64,000 nucleotides of DNA from Camellia lanceoleosa (taxonomy: Eukaryota; Streptophyta; Magnoliopsida; Ericales; Theaceae). Every line of letters starts with the position of its first letter. Position 1 is the first letter of the stretch. Positions 44,174 through 56,633 of the stretch are shown here, in pieces. The stretch is from contig CM045770.1 in assembly GCA_025200525.1 (NCBI GenBank), forward strand, positions 88,932,084-88,996,083. Reading direction: 5' to 3'. The notes under the pieces are model-generated. The model was not told the DNA's origin. It made no database searches and saw nothing but the letters and a program-made list of their open reading frames with translations. Made by a program: the position numbers and the translations under genes.

Positions 44174-44192
44174 ATCCCCAGCAGAGTCGCCA
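44174..44192 (-). promoter_or_regulatory. Primer-binding site of the Tat element
   Basis: In element sense TGGCGACTCTGCTGGGGAT begins 5 bases after the 5' LTR. It starts with TGG, as needed to pair with a tRNA 3' CCA. The sequence resembles the tRNA-Arg-type sites described for Ogre/Tat elements; the exact tRNA is not confirmed. Confidence 0.7.
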
Positions 44193-44197
44193 GAAAC

Positions 44198-47100
44198 TGT
44201 AGACGTCCCCGAACGCCCCGGGAGGGATGAGTCCCGTTCTATTCATTTTGGGCTCACTACAGTCCAGGACTCCAATTGTCACGGTTCTCAATCTGAACCA
44301 AAGAGTGCAAATCCGACAAATCGTTTTGAGAAAACAGATTTTTTGAAAGAAGTGCCAAACATGGACTGCTTCGCCAGATACAGAGTCGCCACCTAAATAT
44401 TTTATTTTTGGGAAATTTAGGAAACCCTGACTCGTGCCTAAGGCCACGTGTCCTTCATCACCAAAGTTGCTTCAGCTCGGGAACTTGGGTACGATTGGGG
44501 AAGGTCACTTCATGAGCACCCCCGCTCACCCGATCAAAGATCGGTCTCTACTAACCATGATATCCAGTTTTGAAAACATTATGTATTCTTATTCCGGTTA
44601 TTAGCCTAGATTTACTATGTGATGCGCACAGCATATAAGTATAGACTGGATCGCCTGAATGGGAACAAAACATTTCATGTTTGTTTTTGAAAGATGGTTT
44701 GCTACTCGCAAGTAGGCTTAAAATGCAAATTTTGCCACCCTCAGGTGGGCTTAGAAAAGATGGTTTTGCCACTATCTAGTGGACTTAAAACTTACAGTCA
44801 ATGCATTGTTCCTATCCAAATAACCCAACCTTCACCCACAGGCATTCAGACAGTTATATCACATAAGCAAATAGCCTCATGGTAAGCATGCTATCATGGC
44901 AGTCATTCACACACATGCAAGGATGCTAAAGCGTAAAAACTTACCGAGTACTCCAAGCCAAAACAGAAACTGTGTTAGAAATCCATGCATGATCCTAACT
45001 ATACAGAAATGCCTAATGCAACACATGCAAGAATGCAACTAAGATAGGCTCGGCTATTCTAAACATGGCATATGGAATGCTACAGCTAACAAGTATTCAA
45101 CTTGGAATTGAAATACAATGCAGTGAGTTATGATGCGCCGAGCCCGGTGCATGCAAAACAGATGAATGAATGCAAACATGATATCATACTGTATGCTAAT
45201 TGAAACATGCCCTAATCAAACCATCATAAGCTGGTAAATAAAATGGAGAAAAACGTGGGGTTGGAAGACATACATCACACGCACGCACACTTATTACAAT
45301 TGTGCCCTCACTCGGAGGGTCCAAATAAATAATACAGTCCCAAATGAATAGTACAGTCTGAATGAATAGTACAGTCTGAATAAATACAAAACCCTAATTA
45401 ATTAACAAATTAACTAGGAAAAATAGTAAATTGGCATGCAAGCCCCTGGACTGCCTCAGCTCTGTTCCGAATGATGAATGATGCATGTTTGAGTTGCTTG
45501 GCGCGAAAATCCATCGCGATGTCCCGATCAGCCTCTGTTTACAATTAAGCTTGGAATATTACGCGAAGTCCCAAGGGATTGCCGGTTTCTGATTTGCTGC
45601 AACAGAGAGCAGGAAAGGGGCATGGCAATGTATTTTCACATATGTATGCTTGACTACTCTTCAAGAAGCGTAGTCCTCGATCCTCGTGCTACCAATCGCG
45701 CATCTCGATGCATGATGGCCGAGGAGTCGATTTGCATGACTCAATATGGAATGAATGCACATGAAAACACAACAAGGCCTAAACTCCATCATGGATAATC
45801 CGGAGTGTCAGCGACTGGGAATTGAGACACGTTCCGTCAGTCGAAGTACGAAACGTCCCTCGTTTCCCGTGCTTGGGCTAACTCCTATCCCAAACACAAT
45901 GCGAATGAGATGGCATGCACCATGCAACTAATAGACAACCTAACATACACAATGCTATGAAATGGCATACACAATGCTCGATGTAACACGACATACACGA
46001 TGCTCTAACATGCAACCTAGTATACGCAATGCTATGAAATGAAATGGCATACGCAATGCATAATGGACTTACACCAACATGAGAGGACCTCAGCCACACT
46101 TACATTAGTGGCCATAAGATGAAAATGAGATACTCAAGATGCGTGCACACATGTACGCAAACCGAGGACCGATCCTAAGGCACAAATGCCACTCTAACAA
46201 GGCATGGCAAGGCATGAAATATGGCATACAAACATGCAAGTTCCAGTACTGAAATGTGATGCAAAATGATCCTGAAACATGGATAAATGGCACCCGATGC
46301 ATGAGATGAGCCCGAAACACAAAACTAGGTACATGTATTAATTTATAGCTATACAAAGCATGCAATATTTGACTATGAAGCACAAAGACAGAGCCAAAGC
46401 AGTCCCAAAACACGAACATTTCTAGTTCAAAGCATGGCCAAAAGATGCTAGCAAGATGGCCTAAAATAGCATGCAACTTTGACTAGCAAACATGATTTAC
46501 GTGGCATGTATATGAAGCATATGAAATTTCACCAAACCAAAAAAAAATTAGTGAACAAAACATGTGAAAATACACCCAAATAAACATGGAAATGCAGCCA
46601 ATGCATATAAAAATGATAGGCTCCTTTGGAAGGGTATACAAGGGGTTATTAAGCACATGCATCAAAGACACTTAGCATGGCAAAATAAACTCTGGAAATC
46701 AAATATGATAGTCCTAAAAATCATCAAATTGGCCCTGAAATCAGTCAACAAAGCATGCAAGATAGGGCCTCTTTGGAAGGCCAAAAAGACCATCAAGCAA
46801 AACAAGAAGAGAGGGGGTCACCCCCCTTTGATTTTGGCCTTCAAGAACACACCTAAGCCACTGAAAATATGCTGGATTTCAGTGGCTAAGAGGCCAAACC
46901 ATGGCCAATGCAAGTGTTCTAATGCATAGCCCTAATCATGAAGAAATGAAGCATGCATAGGGGGAAGATGACCCCAAATAGAGAATAGACCTTAATCAAA
47001 CATGAAGATTATGTCAAAACAAGGCTTTTTTCAGTTTAGTTCGAGGTCCAAAAAGGCTCGCAAATAAGGCTAATGTATCATGCAAAATATGCGCTAAAAG

Positions 47101-48901
47101 AGAGATTGAACAAACATGGCAGTAAAAGGCCTCAAACAGTAAAGAAACCTTCAACAAAGTTGAAGAGGGGCTCAAAAAAAGATACTTTACAGTTTATGGA
47201 AAATCTCAAATATGCTCACAAGTAAAGCTAAAATATGATGCAAAAATAGCCCCAAAAGAAAGATAGAGAGGAAGAGGCAGTAGCTGACCTCAAACAGCAA
47301 AGAGCCCTTCAACAAAGTTTAATATGGGCTCAAAATAAGAGACTTTACAGTTTGGCTCGAAGCCCAGAAATACTCACAAGCAAGGCTAATATATCATGCA
47401 AGAAATAGCCCTAAAAGAGAGATAAAGGAAAAGTGGCAGCAGATGGCCTGAAACAGAAAAAATTCCTTAATCAAACATGAAGATGAGCTCAAAATAAGAC
47501 TTTTTCCAGTTTGTGTCGGAGCCCACAAATGTAAGAAAAATGGGCTAAGATATAGAACAAAATAGTGCAAAAATGGGGAGAATAGGAGCTTACCCTTGTA
47601 GCACAACTTTCCAGCAGCTTCTGGTCTAAGATTCTGAGCTTCCAACCTCTGCAAATGGCCTCCAAGTTGCAGGAATGGAGTGTGGAGGTGGTAGGCTATG
47701 AGGTGTAGGGTGAAATGGCCAAGAACCAAGGTGTTTTGAGGCTTGGATGAGGGAGATATAAGGTTGTATGTATAATGGTGCCTCAGCTGGTTTCTAACCC
47801 TTAGAAATGAAGCTCAAGTGTTGGCTTTATAGAGGAGAGAGGCCAAGGGAAAATGGACGAAAAATCAATTCAAATTTCTCTCCCAAAAAGGCAGACCCTC
47901 GGGCAAGGGTCTGGTGCAAAACAGTTGGCATGCACCAGGAGATAGAAGAATGGCCGGCCAGGTACAAGAGGTTTAGGTGGCCGGCCAGCCACCTCCTCTG
48001 GCCGGCCGGCCAGGGGTCAAAAGGGTCAACAAAGTTACTGGCCGGCCACCCCAGAAAGGTGGTCTCCCATGTATGTACAACACAGTTGTATGGTCAAAAC
48101 CCAGAAAATGCAATCCAAGAGAGAGAAAAACCAACTTTTTAGAGGGGTTCAAAAGGGTCAAGAACAATTGATGGCCGGCCTATCCATATTAGTGGCCTCC
48201 CAGGTGTATACAACACAGTGGTGTGGTGGAAAGTCAGAAAAAGTGACCCGGGAATGGGAAAAATCAGCTTTCTAGTGAAGAAAACGGGCGATGAAGGGCG
48301 ATGAAGGAATAAAGCTGGTTTTCAGAACAATTGCTGGCCTCCCACCTTCCTACAACCTTTCTAACAATGAAAATAAGGTCTCCACCAAAAATGAACTCAA
48401 ACCGATGTAAAACGAAGGTTCGGGGGCCAAAACGCGTGGCCTGGGACCCCGAAAACAAGCTGTTAAGCACCGGAGGTAGCGTTCGACCACGAAGTTGGTC
48501 TCTTGGGCCACAGTGTCCCTCAAAAGGGAGGAAACAAGGTGTATGCCAGAAGCCGGAGCAAACGGAGGTGGTTAAGCGGTCCCGAACCGAGCCACACGGC
48601 CGACGATTCCGAAAATCGGGAACCGAGCTCCAAACAGGAAAAATGGCCTACGACCACGAAACGTAGCCTACGGCCACTAAGAGATGATCTACGAGACCTC
48701 TCCCTCCCTTTGGGAAGAGAAAACGAAGAAAACGGGACTTGGTTCACAAACCGAGGTAAGGCACAAAAGAGTCTAAAAGTCCGGAGGCAAGGCTCGCAGC
48801 CGTGACTCCGCAACTTCAGAACGAGCACAATATGCAACATCACCGAGAGTTCAGTTGGTGACGTCTGAGTCTTAATGTTGGTCAAAAATGAGGTGTCTAC
48901 A
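44198..48901 (-). repeat. 5' LTR of the Tat element
   Basis: 4,704 bp, TG..CA. TATAAA in element sense at 47,826-47,831 would start transcription so that U3 is about 1.1 kb and the R plus U5 part about 3.6 kb. GGCCGGCC-rich block at 47,953-48,040. Outer target duplicate CTATG follows at 48,902-48,906. Confidence 0.93.
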
Positions 48902-49089
48902 CTATGTAATATTTAATAAGTGTGGGAGAGCATTTTCGGGATACAAAAAAAGTAAAAAACATATGTGCTCTTCACACATTTAAAATAATAGTAGATATAT
49001 ACAGAAAAATAGAGAGAGTAATATGACGACTTGTATATTTTTTTGCTTTTTGACTTTTTTATATACAGTTGATGTGATTTGAACTCTTA

Positions 49090-49483
49090 GGCCTCATTTG
49101 ATTGTCTGGATTAGATATAAAGGTTTGAGCAGGATATGTAATACCTAAGCATAAAGATGTGACATAATATGTTGTAGGATATGAGATGGATTATATATAC
49201 TGTGAGGTCACTTATATTATGTTTGGTTAAGATAAGATATAGGATGAGATAAGAGGAAGGTGATTATTTTTTACCTTTGGATTCGATGGTGGGGGATATA
49301 CAATATCATGGGAGATGGTATTGCATATCTCCTCCTTTTTCATCATATACTATCTAGACTCCTTATATCTGAAGCAATCAAACACATGATATAGGGAGAT
49401 AAGAAAATATGTAAGACCCATCTCATATTACATCCGACTCCACCCTCATATCCGTCCCTTATATATGGTAAACAAACAGGGCC
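49090..49483. mobile_element. Tourist-like MITE (394 bp)
   Basis: Ends GGCCTCATTTGATTG and, inverted, GGCCCTGTTTGTTTAC. TTA duplications at 49,087-49,089 and 49,484-49,486. Subterminal runs of GATATRRGATGAGAT-type sequence. It is the third member of this general type in the window, longer than the others. Confidence 0.75.
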
Positions 49484-49486
49484 TTA

Positions 49487-52395
49487 AGTTCTTAATGAGG
49501 TGTAAGAATTTTAGTTAATGCGATTTTGTAAGATTGTACTTGGATTACAAATTTGGGTAGAAATTTGTAAAGAAAAATATAAGAAGGTAGGTGAAATATG
49601 AATGAAATGTTTATATTTCACCTACTTTTTTTCCTTTCTCTTTCTAAATCACTACCCAAATCTATAATCAAAACACAGTCAAACAGAATTCAAGTAGACT
49701 AATTTGAATCAAAATAAATCCTTAGGAATTAAGAACCCTTCATTATTATTATTATTATTATTTGTTTGACAAATTGATTTTTTTTAATCAATTTAATTTT
49801 ACAATAGTCTTAACAGAGGTTAATTTTTAAATGTTAAGATTAATTTGGTAAAAATTTAGGGCTTGATTGGTTTTTTTTTTTAATATTTTATGGCCTTGAA
49901 TGGCTTTTTCTTGAATTATAAGAAATTTAAATTTAAGGATAGTTACGTGCTAGTCTTATGGGCTGAATTTATTTATTAAAACATTTACTTTAATTTTTAG
50001 TAATAAATTTATCACTGCAAAAATATTTTTATAAAAATATAATTCAACTATTTACACTTTGCATATCATATTTCAATACAAATTAATATAAATATATTAA
50101 AAATAAATCAAAACTCACAAACAGAAGTCAAAATGTCTCAATTATTTATTATTTTGATAAATTTATCAATATTATTGCTAGTCACAAATTATCATTCTAC
50201 AAACACAAAACATATCTAAAAACTTTCAAAAAAATCCATTATTAAAACAAAGGTGAAGCACATCTCATTTTCATCTCTGAGCAACTAATAAATCTTCCAA
50301 ATAATCCAATGAACCTCTATTTGTGTAAAAATGACAGTATAACCCTAAAATTTACACTTGTGGATGCTAATTAATACCCATAAATGACCAAAATCTCCAC
50401 TTTTGGAATATTTGAAAAATCTCACATTTTAAGTCATTCCAAATCAAAACACACAATTTGAAATTATATATTTGCCCAAAACTTACTAAGAAATTTTTGT
50501 ACTGCTTTTGACATGTTTAAAGAAACTCACATTTCAAACATCCCAAATCAAAAAGATTCTCATATCAGGTTGTATATCTTATATTTTCCACACAAAAATA
50601 ATAATAAAAAAATAATAGAAATAATGGTATAACCAACTCAATTTTCAAAATAATATATTAAATCCATCTTTCCAAAATCAATAAGACTAATTGGTCTATA
50701 AAAAAGCCGTTGGAATTAAACGGATCACCGTTCCTCAAGATAAGATTTATGAGTAAATTTTTCTTAAAACAAGGAATAAATTTATTTTAAAAAAATTATA
50801 ATAAGTCTTATTGTTCTATTAAGATTACTATTGAGTCATATCAAGTTGGAATATGGACAAATAAGTCATATTTGTCATAAAATGTTTTTAAAAAATTCAT
50901 TACTTCATGATGGTGCATGTTATCTCAATTTTACCATTCTCATTTAATATGAACAATAATTTATAAATAATTTAAAATTAATTAAAATTAAAAAAATTAA
51001 TTGAATAAAATATTAATATTATATTAAAATACAAGTAACAATTGGATCAAAACAACTTTTGTATAAAATGACCCATTTTGTTATTATCTCCAATTATGAA
51101 TTTTATTATTATAAAATTTTAAATAAATTAAAATTATTTATGAATTTTTTTTTTCATATTTTAATGAAAGATAAAATTAAAATAAAATATTTTGTCATGA
51201 ATAATTGAACTTTTTTTTATAAGAATATATAAAATAAAAAAGAAAATATAACTTGTTTATCAATATTGAAATTCGATATAACTCAATAGTAATTTTTGAA
51301 ATAAAATAAAACTAATCGAAAAAAAATTCATTGTGGTTTATAATATTTTAATAAAATATCACAATTTTTACAATTAAAAAAATAATTTTGCTTAGATTAA
51401 AAATACTTATGAATATATTTTTCATATTAAATGTGGGATAAGATTGGGATAGCATAGATCATTATAGAAGAATGAGCTTGTTGGAAATGTTTTATAAAGA
51501 AATAAGATTTAATTGTCCATATTAAAAATTGATAAAATTCAATAGTAATTTTAAGAGTAATGTAGGACTTATTGGTCAGCTTTGCACCAAAAGTGATTCT
51601 CCAATTGTTAAAGATGACAACTGCTAAATTTGGAAAATGTCAAAACTTGTGACAAATGCCATTTGTGTTAACTCACCCAAAACCAACCATTGATTTCCCT
51701 CTTTCCCTCCCAGCAAACTACCAAAAACAGAGCTAATTTTTTTATAAAAAAAAAAAACAATTCCACCAAATTAACAACAAAATTCTTTAGAAAGATTTTT
51801 TTCTTTTTTTTGGATCTGTTTAAACAGATTCATACCAACTTTCTTTTTAAACAAATTCACCAAAAATAACAACAACAATCAATTTCAAAAAAATTATTGG
51901 TAATCTCAAACAAATTTCAAGCAATCTCAAGCAAAGATTCCAAAATTTGAAGTAAATTTTAAATAAAAAATACATGTATTTCAATATGTTTACGAGTTTG
52001 GGTTTGTGATATGCAATCTACAAATATCGCTGCGAACTATAAAGAGGGTTTGTGATCTTTGATCTCGGTAACCAATGTTCACCAAAGAGGGGTTTGTGAT
52101 GTTAGATCTTCATCGACTGATGTTTACCGGAGAGAAACGAAAAAGATGGAAAGAAAGAGGAGGGTTGGATGTTGATTGTGAGAGACCGATTAACGAGAAG
52201 AAGAGAGAAAGAGATAGAGTGAGAGGGATCGGCGACGAGAAGAGACCTTTGCTGATAGCCCTTGTTCATTGAAAAGAACAATGGAGAGAGAGAAAGAAAA
52301 AGAGAGAGAGTAAGTGAGTGAGTCTCACAGTCATTGATGAGAGAGACTGAAAGAGGTCCGTGGTGAGAAGGTTTTGGATTGGGAGAGCACAAATA
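49487..52395. other. AT-rich intergenic DNA
   Basis: No gene recognised on either strand. Many A- and T-rich blocks. A GA-rich, less AT-rich stretch at about 52,070-52,395 (GAGAGA-type) gives open frames rich in Arg/Glu or Ser/Leu that look like composition effects. An (ATT)n run is at 49,743-49,761. Confidence 0.55.
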
Positions 52396-52471
52396 TGTGT
52401 GTTTGTGTGTGTGTGTGTGTGAGAGAGAGCGAGAGAGAGAGAGAGAGAGATATATATATATATATATATAT
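52396..52471. repeat. Compound (GT)n-(GA)n-(TA)n microsatellite
   Basis: GT units, then GA units with one GC interruption, then about ten TA units, in direct succession. The Ser/Leu and Tyr/Ile runs in - strand frames here come from this repeat. Confidence 0.95.
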
Positions 52472-54296
52472 GAGAGAATGCAAAAGATAGAAGGAGAGAT
52501 AGAGAGACCGAGTTGTGTGATGATCCAAAAAATAATAATTTTAGTTTTGTAGGAGCTCCAATATCTCAATCCTAATTTTCTAATTTTTTGATTTAAAAAA
52601 AAAAAAACTCAACATTTATTGACTTCTCCCAATCCACAAACTTTTTTGACTTCTCTCATAATTACTACATCACCTTTTTCAATTTCTCCTATACACTATG
52701 GTTACACACAAAAATAAAGAAGATAAAAATTTAGCTATGGATCTCAAAAAGATATACCATCTAAATTTGAATTATGATTTAGTAATATAATTATCTATAT
52801 TTTTTATGTATATCTATCAAAATTTTAAATCATTTAATGGGACAAATTATTCAATTTTCTAAAATTATTGCTTTTTTAATTTATAAAATAGATTAAAAAA
52901 ACTATTCAATGATTTATTTATTTAATAACAAAAATATTTCATAATCTTTCCATCCTAATCTCTTTCACCGATTTTCAAAAAAAAGTATATTTAAACTTGC
53001 TTTCTTTTTTTCTTTCCCAAAGAATTAGATAATATTTTTCATGAAAATTATAAATATCTATCTATATCTTATATATTATATTATAACATAACCCCCCCCC
53101 CAAAAAAAAATCAGATATACAAACAGATAAAATTAATAAATTTGATTTTTATTTATTCAGTTAAAATCTTTCTTTTGCATCTCAATATCTAATTTTTAAT
53201 TTTAAAAATCTTTAAAGTTAATCTAAACAAATCCAATTTGAAAATATCTCACACCATTATACTTTAAATCAATAAAACCCACATGTCTATCAGAAATCTA
53301 ACTCACATCATAACTTAATAATAATTAAAAACAAATAGAAACCACAAATAAATTAAATTTTTAAAAAAAATAGAAACCGACAACTCCATCTTAAATAAAT
53401 TAGAAAAAAAATCCGAATAGAAACCACACACAAAAAAAAGAAAAAAGGATAAGAATATAGATATGGATTTTAAAAAAAAATATATGACAATATCTAAATT
53501 TCAATTATGATTTAGTAATATAATTATCTATTTTTATGATGTATATATATCAAAATTTTAAATCATTTAATGAAACAAATTAATCAATTTTCAAATCTTA
53601 TTTAAAGAATAATCTAATTAGTCATCCCAACTCCTAAACTTCATGGGCATTGACAGAGGAGCTAACTAATTGGATTAGGTGATGTTTAAGTTGTTGGAAG
53701 TAACATTCTTCAACTTTATAAATTTATTTGTTTTTTAATTTTATTTTTTCTGTATGTGATTCTCTTTCTCTATTATTGGTTTGCTTTTGGTTTCGGTTTT
53801 GTGAGATTTATGTGTTTGTTGACAAGTTTGCATGGTAGAGAAGAATTATTGGTGATTATAGTTACAATCGAAGTATTTATGTTCGTTTCATACCAAGGAT
53901 TTTGATTGAATTTTGTTTTATTCAATGAAGACCATAAAATTGAAGTTAAAAAAAATAGGTATCAAATTTTTTATATTTTTTGTCATTTTATTTTTATAAA
54001 AATTGTAAAAATTTACTAAGAATTCAAGATTTTACTATAACATCAAATTTTTGTATAACCAGATAAATTTAAAACTTTCAAATATCATTGTGTTCTTTAT
54101 TTTTATCATCTTTCTATCCCATTAAACCATTACTGCTATTTGTTAGTTTGTTAATTATAATTCAATTAATTGAAAATAAAATCTTAATATAACTTTTCAT
54201 ATATATTATAGTTAATTTGTTACTACTATACTTGTATATAATATCATAATATATAGGGATAATATTTAAATATAATTTCTGTTTTTTTATAAGATT
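52472..54296. other. AT-rich intergenic DNA
   Basis: No gene recognised. Contains a C11-A9 homopolymer junction near 53,091-53,110, and two similar blocks (52,745-52,850 and 53,465-53,590: ATTATGATTTAGTAATATAATTATCTAT...AAATCATTTAATG) that form a diverged direct repeat of about 105 bp. Confidence 0.55.
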
Positions 54297-54510
54297 AAAA
54301 TAGTCCATCTTAATAGTATATAGAAGAGTTAGACAGTTTTTCTTTTATCTCTAAAAAATTCAATCTATTTTTTTTTTTTTACTTTTTAATTTTTTAAATT
54401 GAAACGGTCCATCTTAATAGTATATAGAAAGTGAGATGGCTTCTTTTATCTTTAAAAAACCCAATCTTTTTTTTTTTTTTTAACTTTGTAATTTTTTAAA
54501 TTGAAAAATT
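54297..54510. repeat. 104-bp tandem duplication
   Basis: TCCATCTTAATAGTATATAG starts at 54,304 and again at 54,408, with matching downstream sequence to a T-run and TTTTTTAAATTGAAA. Two copies, diverged by several substitutions and T-run length. Confidence 0.8.
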
Positions 54511-54777
54511 AATTGTTTATTTCCATAAAACAAAACTGATAAACACATATAAAAAAACTACACATTTTTTTTCTTTTATTTTTATTTTTTTAATATGCAG
54601 TATATTTATAAATGGAAAATGTTTGACACCCCAAATTTTTTTTTTCATAATCCAACTTATAATGATGTAGTCATAAGTATTAATTTTTATACAAATATGA
54701 GAAGAGAATTAATTAAATTATACATTTCAACCAACTATATACTCAAACTTTGACTATTTCAAGATGTTATTTCACTA

Positions 54778-54978
54778 AATCAACTAGGCCTAGTCTAGTT
54801 GGTCACCATGCCTTCCTTAGGGCGTAGTCCCAAAAAGGTCATGGGTTCAATTACCATTAGGGGATTAAATTAAGGAAGTGCAAGCACTTAGTGCTTTGCC
54901 AAGAGTGGGGAGATTTTCTTTCATAGGTGTTAATCTAATAATTAACAATTGACATTTGCCGACAAAAAGAAGAAGAAA
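54778..54978 (+). mobile_element. tRNA-derived SINE with 14-bp target duplication
   Basis: Box A TAGTCTAGTTGG (54,791-54,802) fits TRGYNNARNNGG exactly, and a box B-like GGTTCAATTAC follows at 54,844-54,854. These are the two internal RNA polymerase III promoter boxes at tRNA-like spacing. The body ends in an A/G-rich tail (AAAAAGAAGAAGAAA). ATGTTATTTCACTA is perfectly repeated at 54,764-54,777 and 54,979-54,992. This is a complete, about 200-bp SINE insertion. Confidence 0.85.
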
Positions 54979-55310
54979 ATGTTATTTCACTATAATTCAA
55001 ATTAAAAGAATCTTCAACCCTTAATATATATTTTTATCAAATTGTAATTTGATAAAAATTTTAAAAAATAAAACGTTGAAAATTATTGTTTTTTCTATCA
55101 AAATTGGGGAAAAGACAAAAAAAAAAAAAAAAAAGGGATAAAAATGAAAGTTCTTTTAAAAATTAATAAAAATTTAATAAAAAGGTTAAAGTAATTCATA
55201 TCAAATCAAAAATTTTATTCAAATTTAAAATCAAATTAGATAAAAAAAAATTAAAAGAAAATCATGAAAGTTTGAAAATATTTTGAAACCTTCTTATTTA
55301 TAAAGACTAG

Positions 55311-55750
55311 AAATCCGTGTGTATATTATATTCGTATTGTATTTTTAGTTATGAAATTGAAATCAAAAGAAATGTAACTTAAATTATTTGATTAATAATA
55401 GAAACATCATTTTAATTATTGTTAAATATCACTTCACTTCATATTTAATAATAAAATTATATATTTGTTTTAATTATAATTTTTAAATTTGTATATTTTC
55501 ATAACAAGAAAATGTATGTCATAACTCAGTTAATCGTTTAACTTTTTTTAAATACAAATTATCTAAATTGCACTAAATATATATATATATATATATATTT
55601 TTAAACTAATAATTTAAAAAGTTATAAACATAAAAGTTAACTTATAAATTTCATGTATATCGCAAGAAAAACTATTAAATTACTTCAAGATAATTATAAT
55701 ATATTGTTTTTAATTTGTAAACTTCCGTGCATAACATAGGTTACCACTAG
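55311..55750 (+). mobile_element. Possible non-autonomous Helitron
   Basis: The right end reads CCGTGCATAACATAGGTTACCACTAG then T, resembling Helitron 3' ends (degenerate GTGC..GCAC-type hairpin followed by CTAG/T). The left border near 55,306 shows ACTAGAAATCCGTGTG, possibly the complement of a second terminus. AT-rich inside, no coding sequence. Confidence 0.35.
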
Positions 55751-55781
55751 TTATGACAATGACAATATTATTATGAGAAAA

Positions 55782-55939
55782 GTTAGGAATCATGAAATTT
55801 TTTTCATGAAAATGATCATGAAAAATTTATGATCTTTGGATTACCTTGATTAGTGTGTGGCGTTTTATTCTAAATGTAATCTAAGGGTTACAAAACTTTC
55901 ATGATTATTTTCATAAAAAAAATTTCATGATATCTAGCA
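55782..55939. mobile_element. Palindromic MITE
   Basis: Arms of about 45 bp: ATCATGAAATTTTTTTCATG at the left and its inverted match CATAAAAAAAATTTCATGAT at the right, each with a second ATCATGAAA block. The central roughly 60 bp is unique. Foldback-type MITE; target duplication not clear. Confidence 0.65.
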
Positions 55940-56419
55940 TTATTGTATTATTATAGCATTTGGTATTAGAGATACTTTTATTTTCTCATAAATCTAATCC
56001 ACAAGAACTATTAGTAATTATTCCTAAATTGAACCCCATGAAAGTCATGCAAATTTGGACCACTGGACAGGCCATTTAATGTCATAGAATACGAAGTGTT
56101 TTTGGGTCATGAGATGGGCCAATTTAATGCCATGGAAGGCAAAGTATTTTTGGGCCATTGAACGAACATTTTTTCGATGGCATTAGAAGCAAAATATTTT
56201 TGGAGCCGCCTAATTTTTAGACAAAATTACCATCCAGTTCTATTGATTGGAGTTATTAGCTAATAAATTCTAAGATTGTTATGGACATATTAGTCCTAAA
56301 TATCATGCTTTTTTGTTGTTAAAAATCATTGGAAAATCGCCCGAAAAGTGGTGAATTTTTTTGAGGATTGATGTGAATTGAGAATTATCGATTAGTGAGT
56401 TGTATTGGAATAATATTAA

Positions 56420-56630
56420 GGCCATGTTTGTTTGGACGGATTGGATTAGCATTCCCATGACTAATAGTCCTAGGACTATGAATTCGTTGGATTATGTATC
56501 TTATCTTACCTAATAGTCAAGTTTAAAATAATTAGTTCGTACTTTAAATGTTTAACCAAACATCAGATTAATAATTTTATTGGACTATTAGTCCAATCCC
56601 AAGCTCATGTCCACCCAAACAAACATGGCC
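56420..56630. mobile_element. Tourist-like MITE (211 bp)
   Basis: Perfect 16-bp terminal inverted repeat GGCCATGTTTGTTTGG, with TAA at 56,417-56,419 and 56,631-56,633. Subterminal ATTAGTCC/GGACTAAT motifs. Same group as the insert at 9,738. Confidence 0.9.
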
Positions 56631-56633
56631 TAA

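Larger units (their letters stand above)
19211..48901 (-). mobile_element. Tat-clade Ty3/Gypsy LTR retrotransposon, about 29.7 kb
   Basis: Two LTRs (19,211-23,882 and 44,198-48,901) start TGTAGAC and end GTCTACA, and the whole is flanked by CTATG at 19,206-19,210 and 48,902-48,906. On the - strand the order is 5' LTR, primer-binding site, gag, protease, RT, RNase H, second RNase H, integrase, then a long 3' region with two + strand genes, PPT and 3' LTR. A second RNase H after the first, gag-pol followed by a long 3' segment, and very long LTRs are features of the Tat lineage (Ogre, Retand, Grande and relatives). The first 265 aligned LTR bases show 12 differences, so roughly 95-96 percent identity and a moderately old insertion. 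All coding parts carry stops or frameshifts. A related solo LTR is nested at 29,740-33,594, so the element proper is about 25.8 kb. Confidence 0.93.

Noticed and set aside
43312..44197. Ogre-type extra ORF1 upstream of gag
   Set aside because: Less than 0.9 kb separates the primer-binding site from gag and no long frame is present, so the element is called Tat clade but not Ogre.
52075..52569. Open frames of 65-155 codons around the microsatellite
   Set aside because: Ser/Leu, Tyr/Ile and Arg/Glu runs come directly from GA, GT and TA repeats.
54791..54865. Functional tRNA gene
   Set aside because: Box A and box B are present but no cloverleaf or CCA-proximal stem can be formed, and the flanking 14-bp duplication shows it is a SINE.
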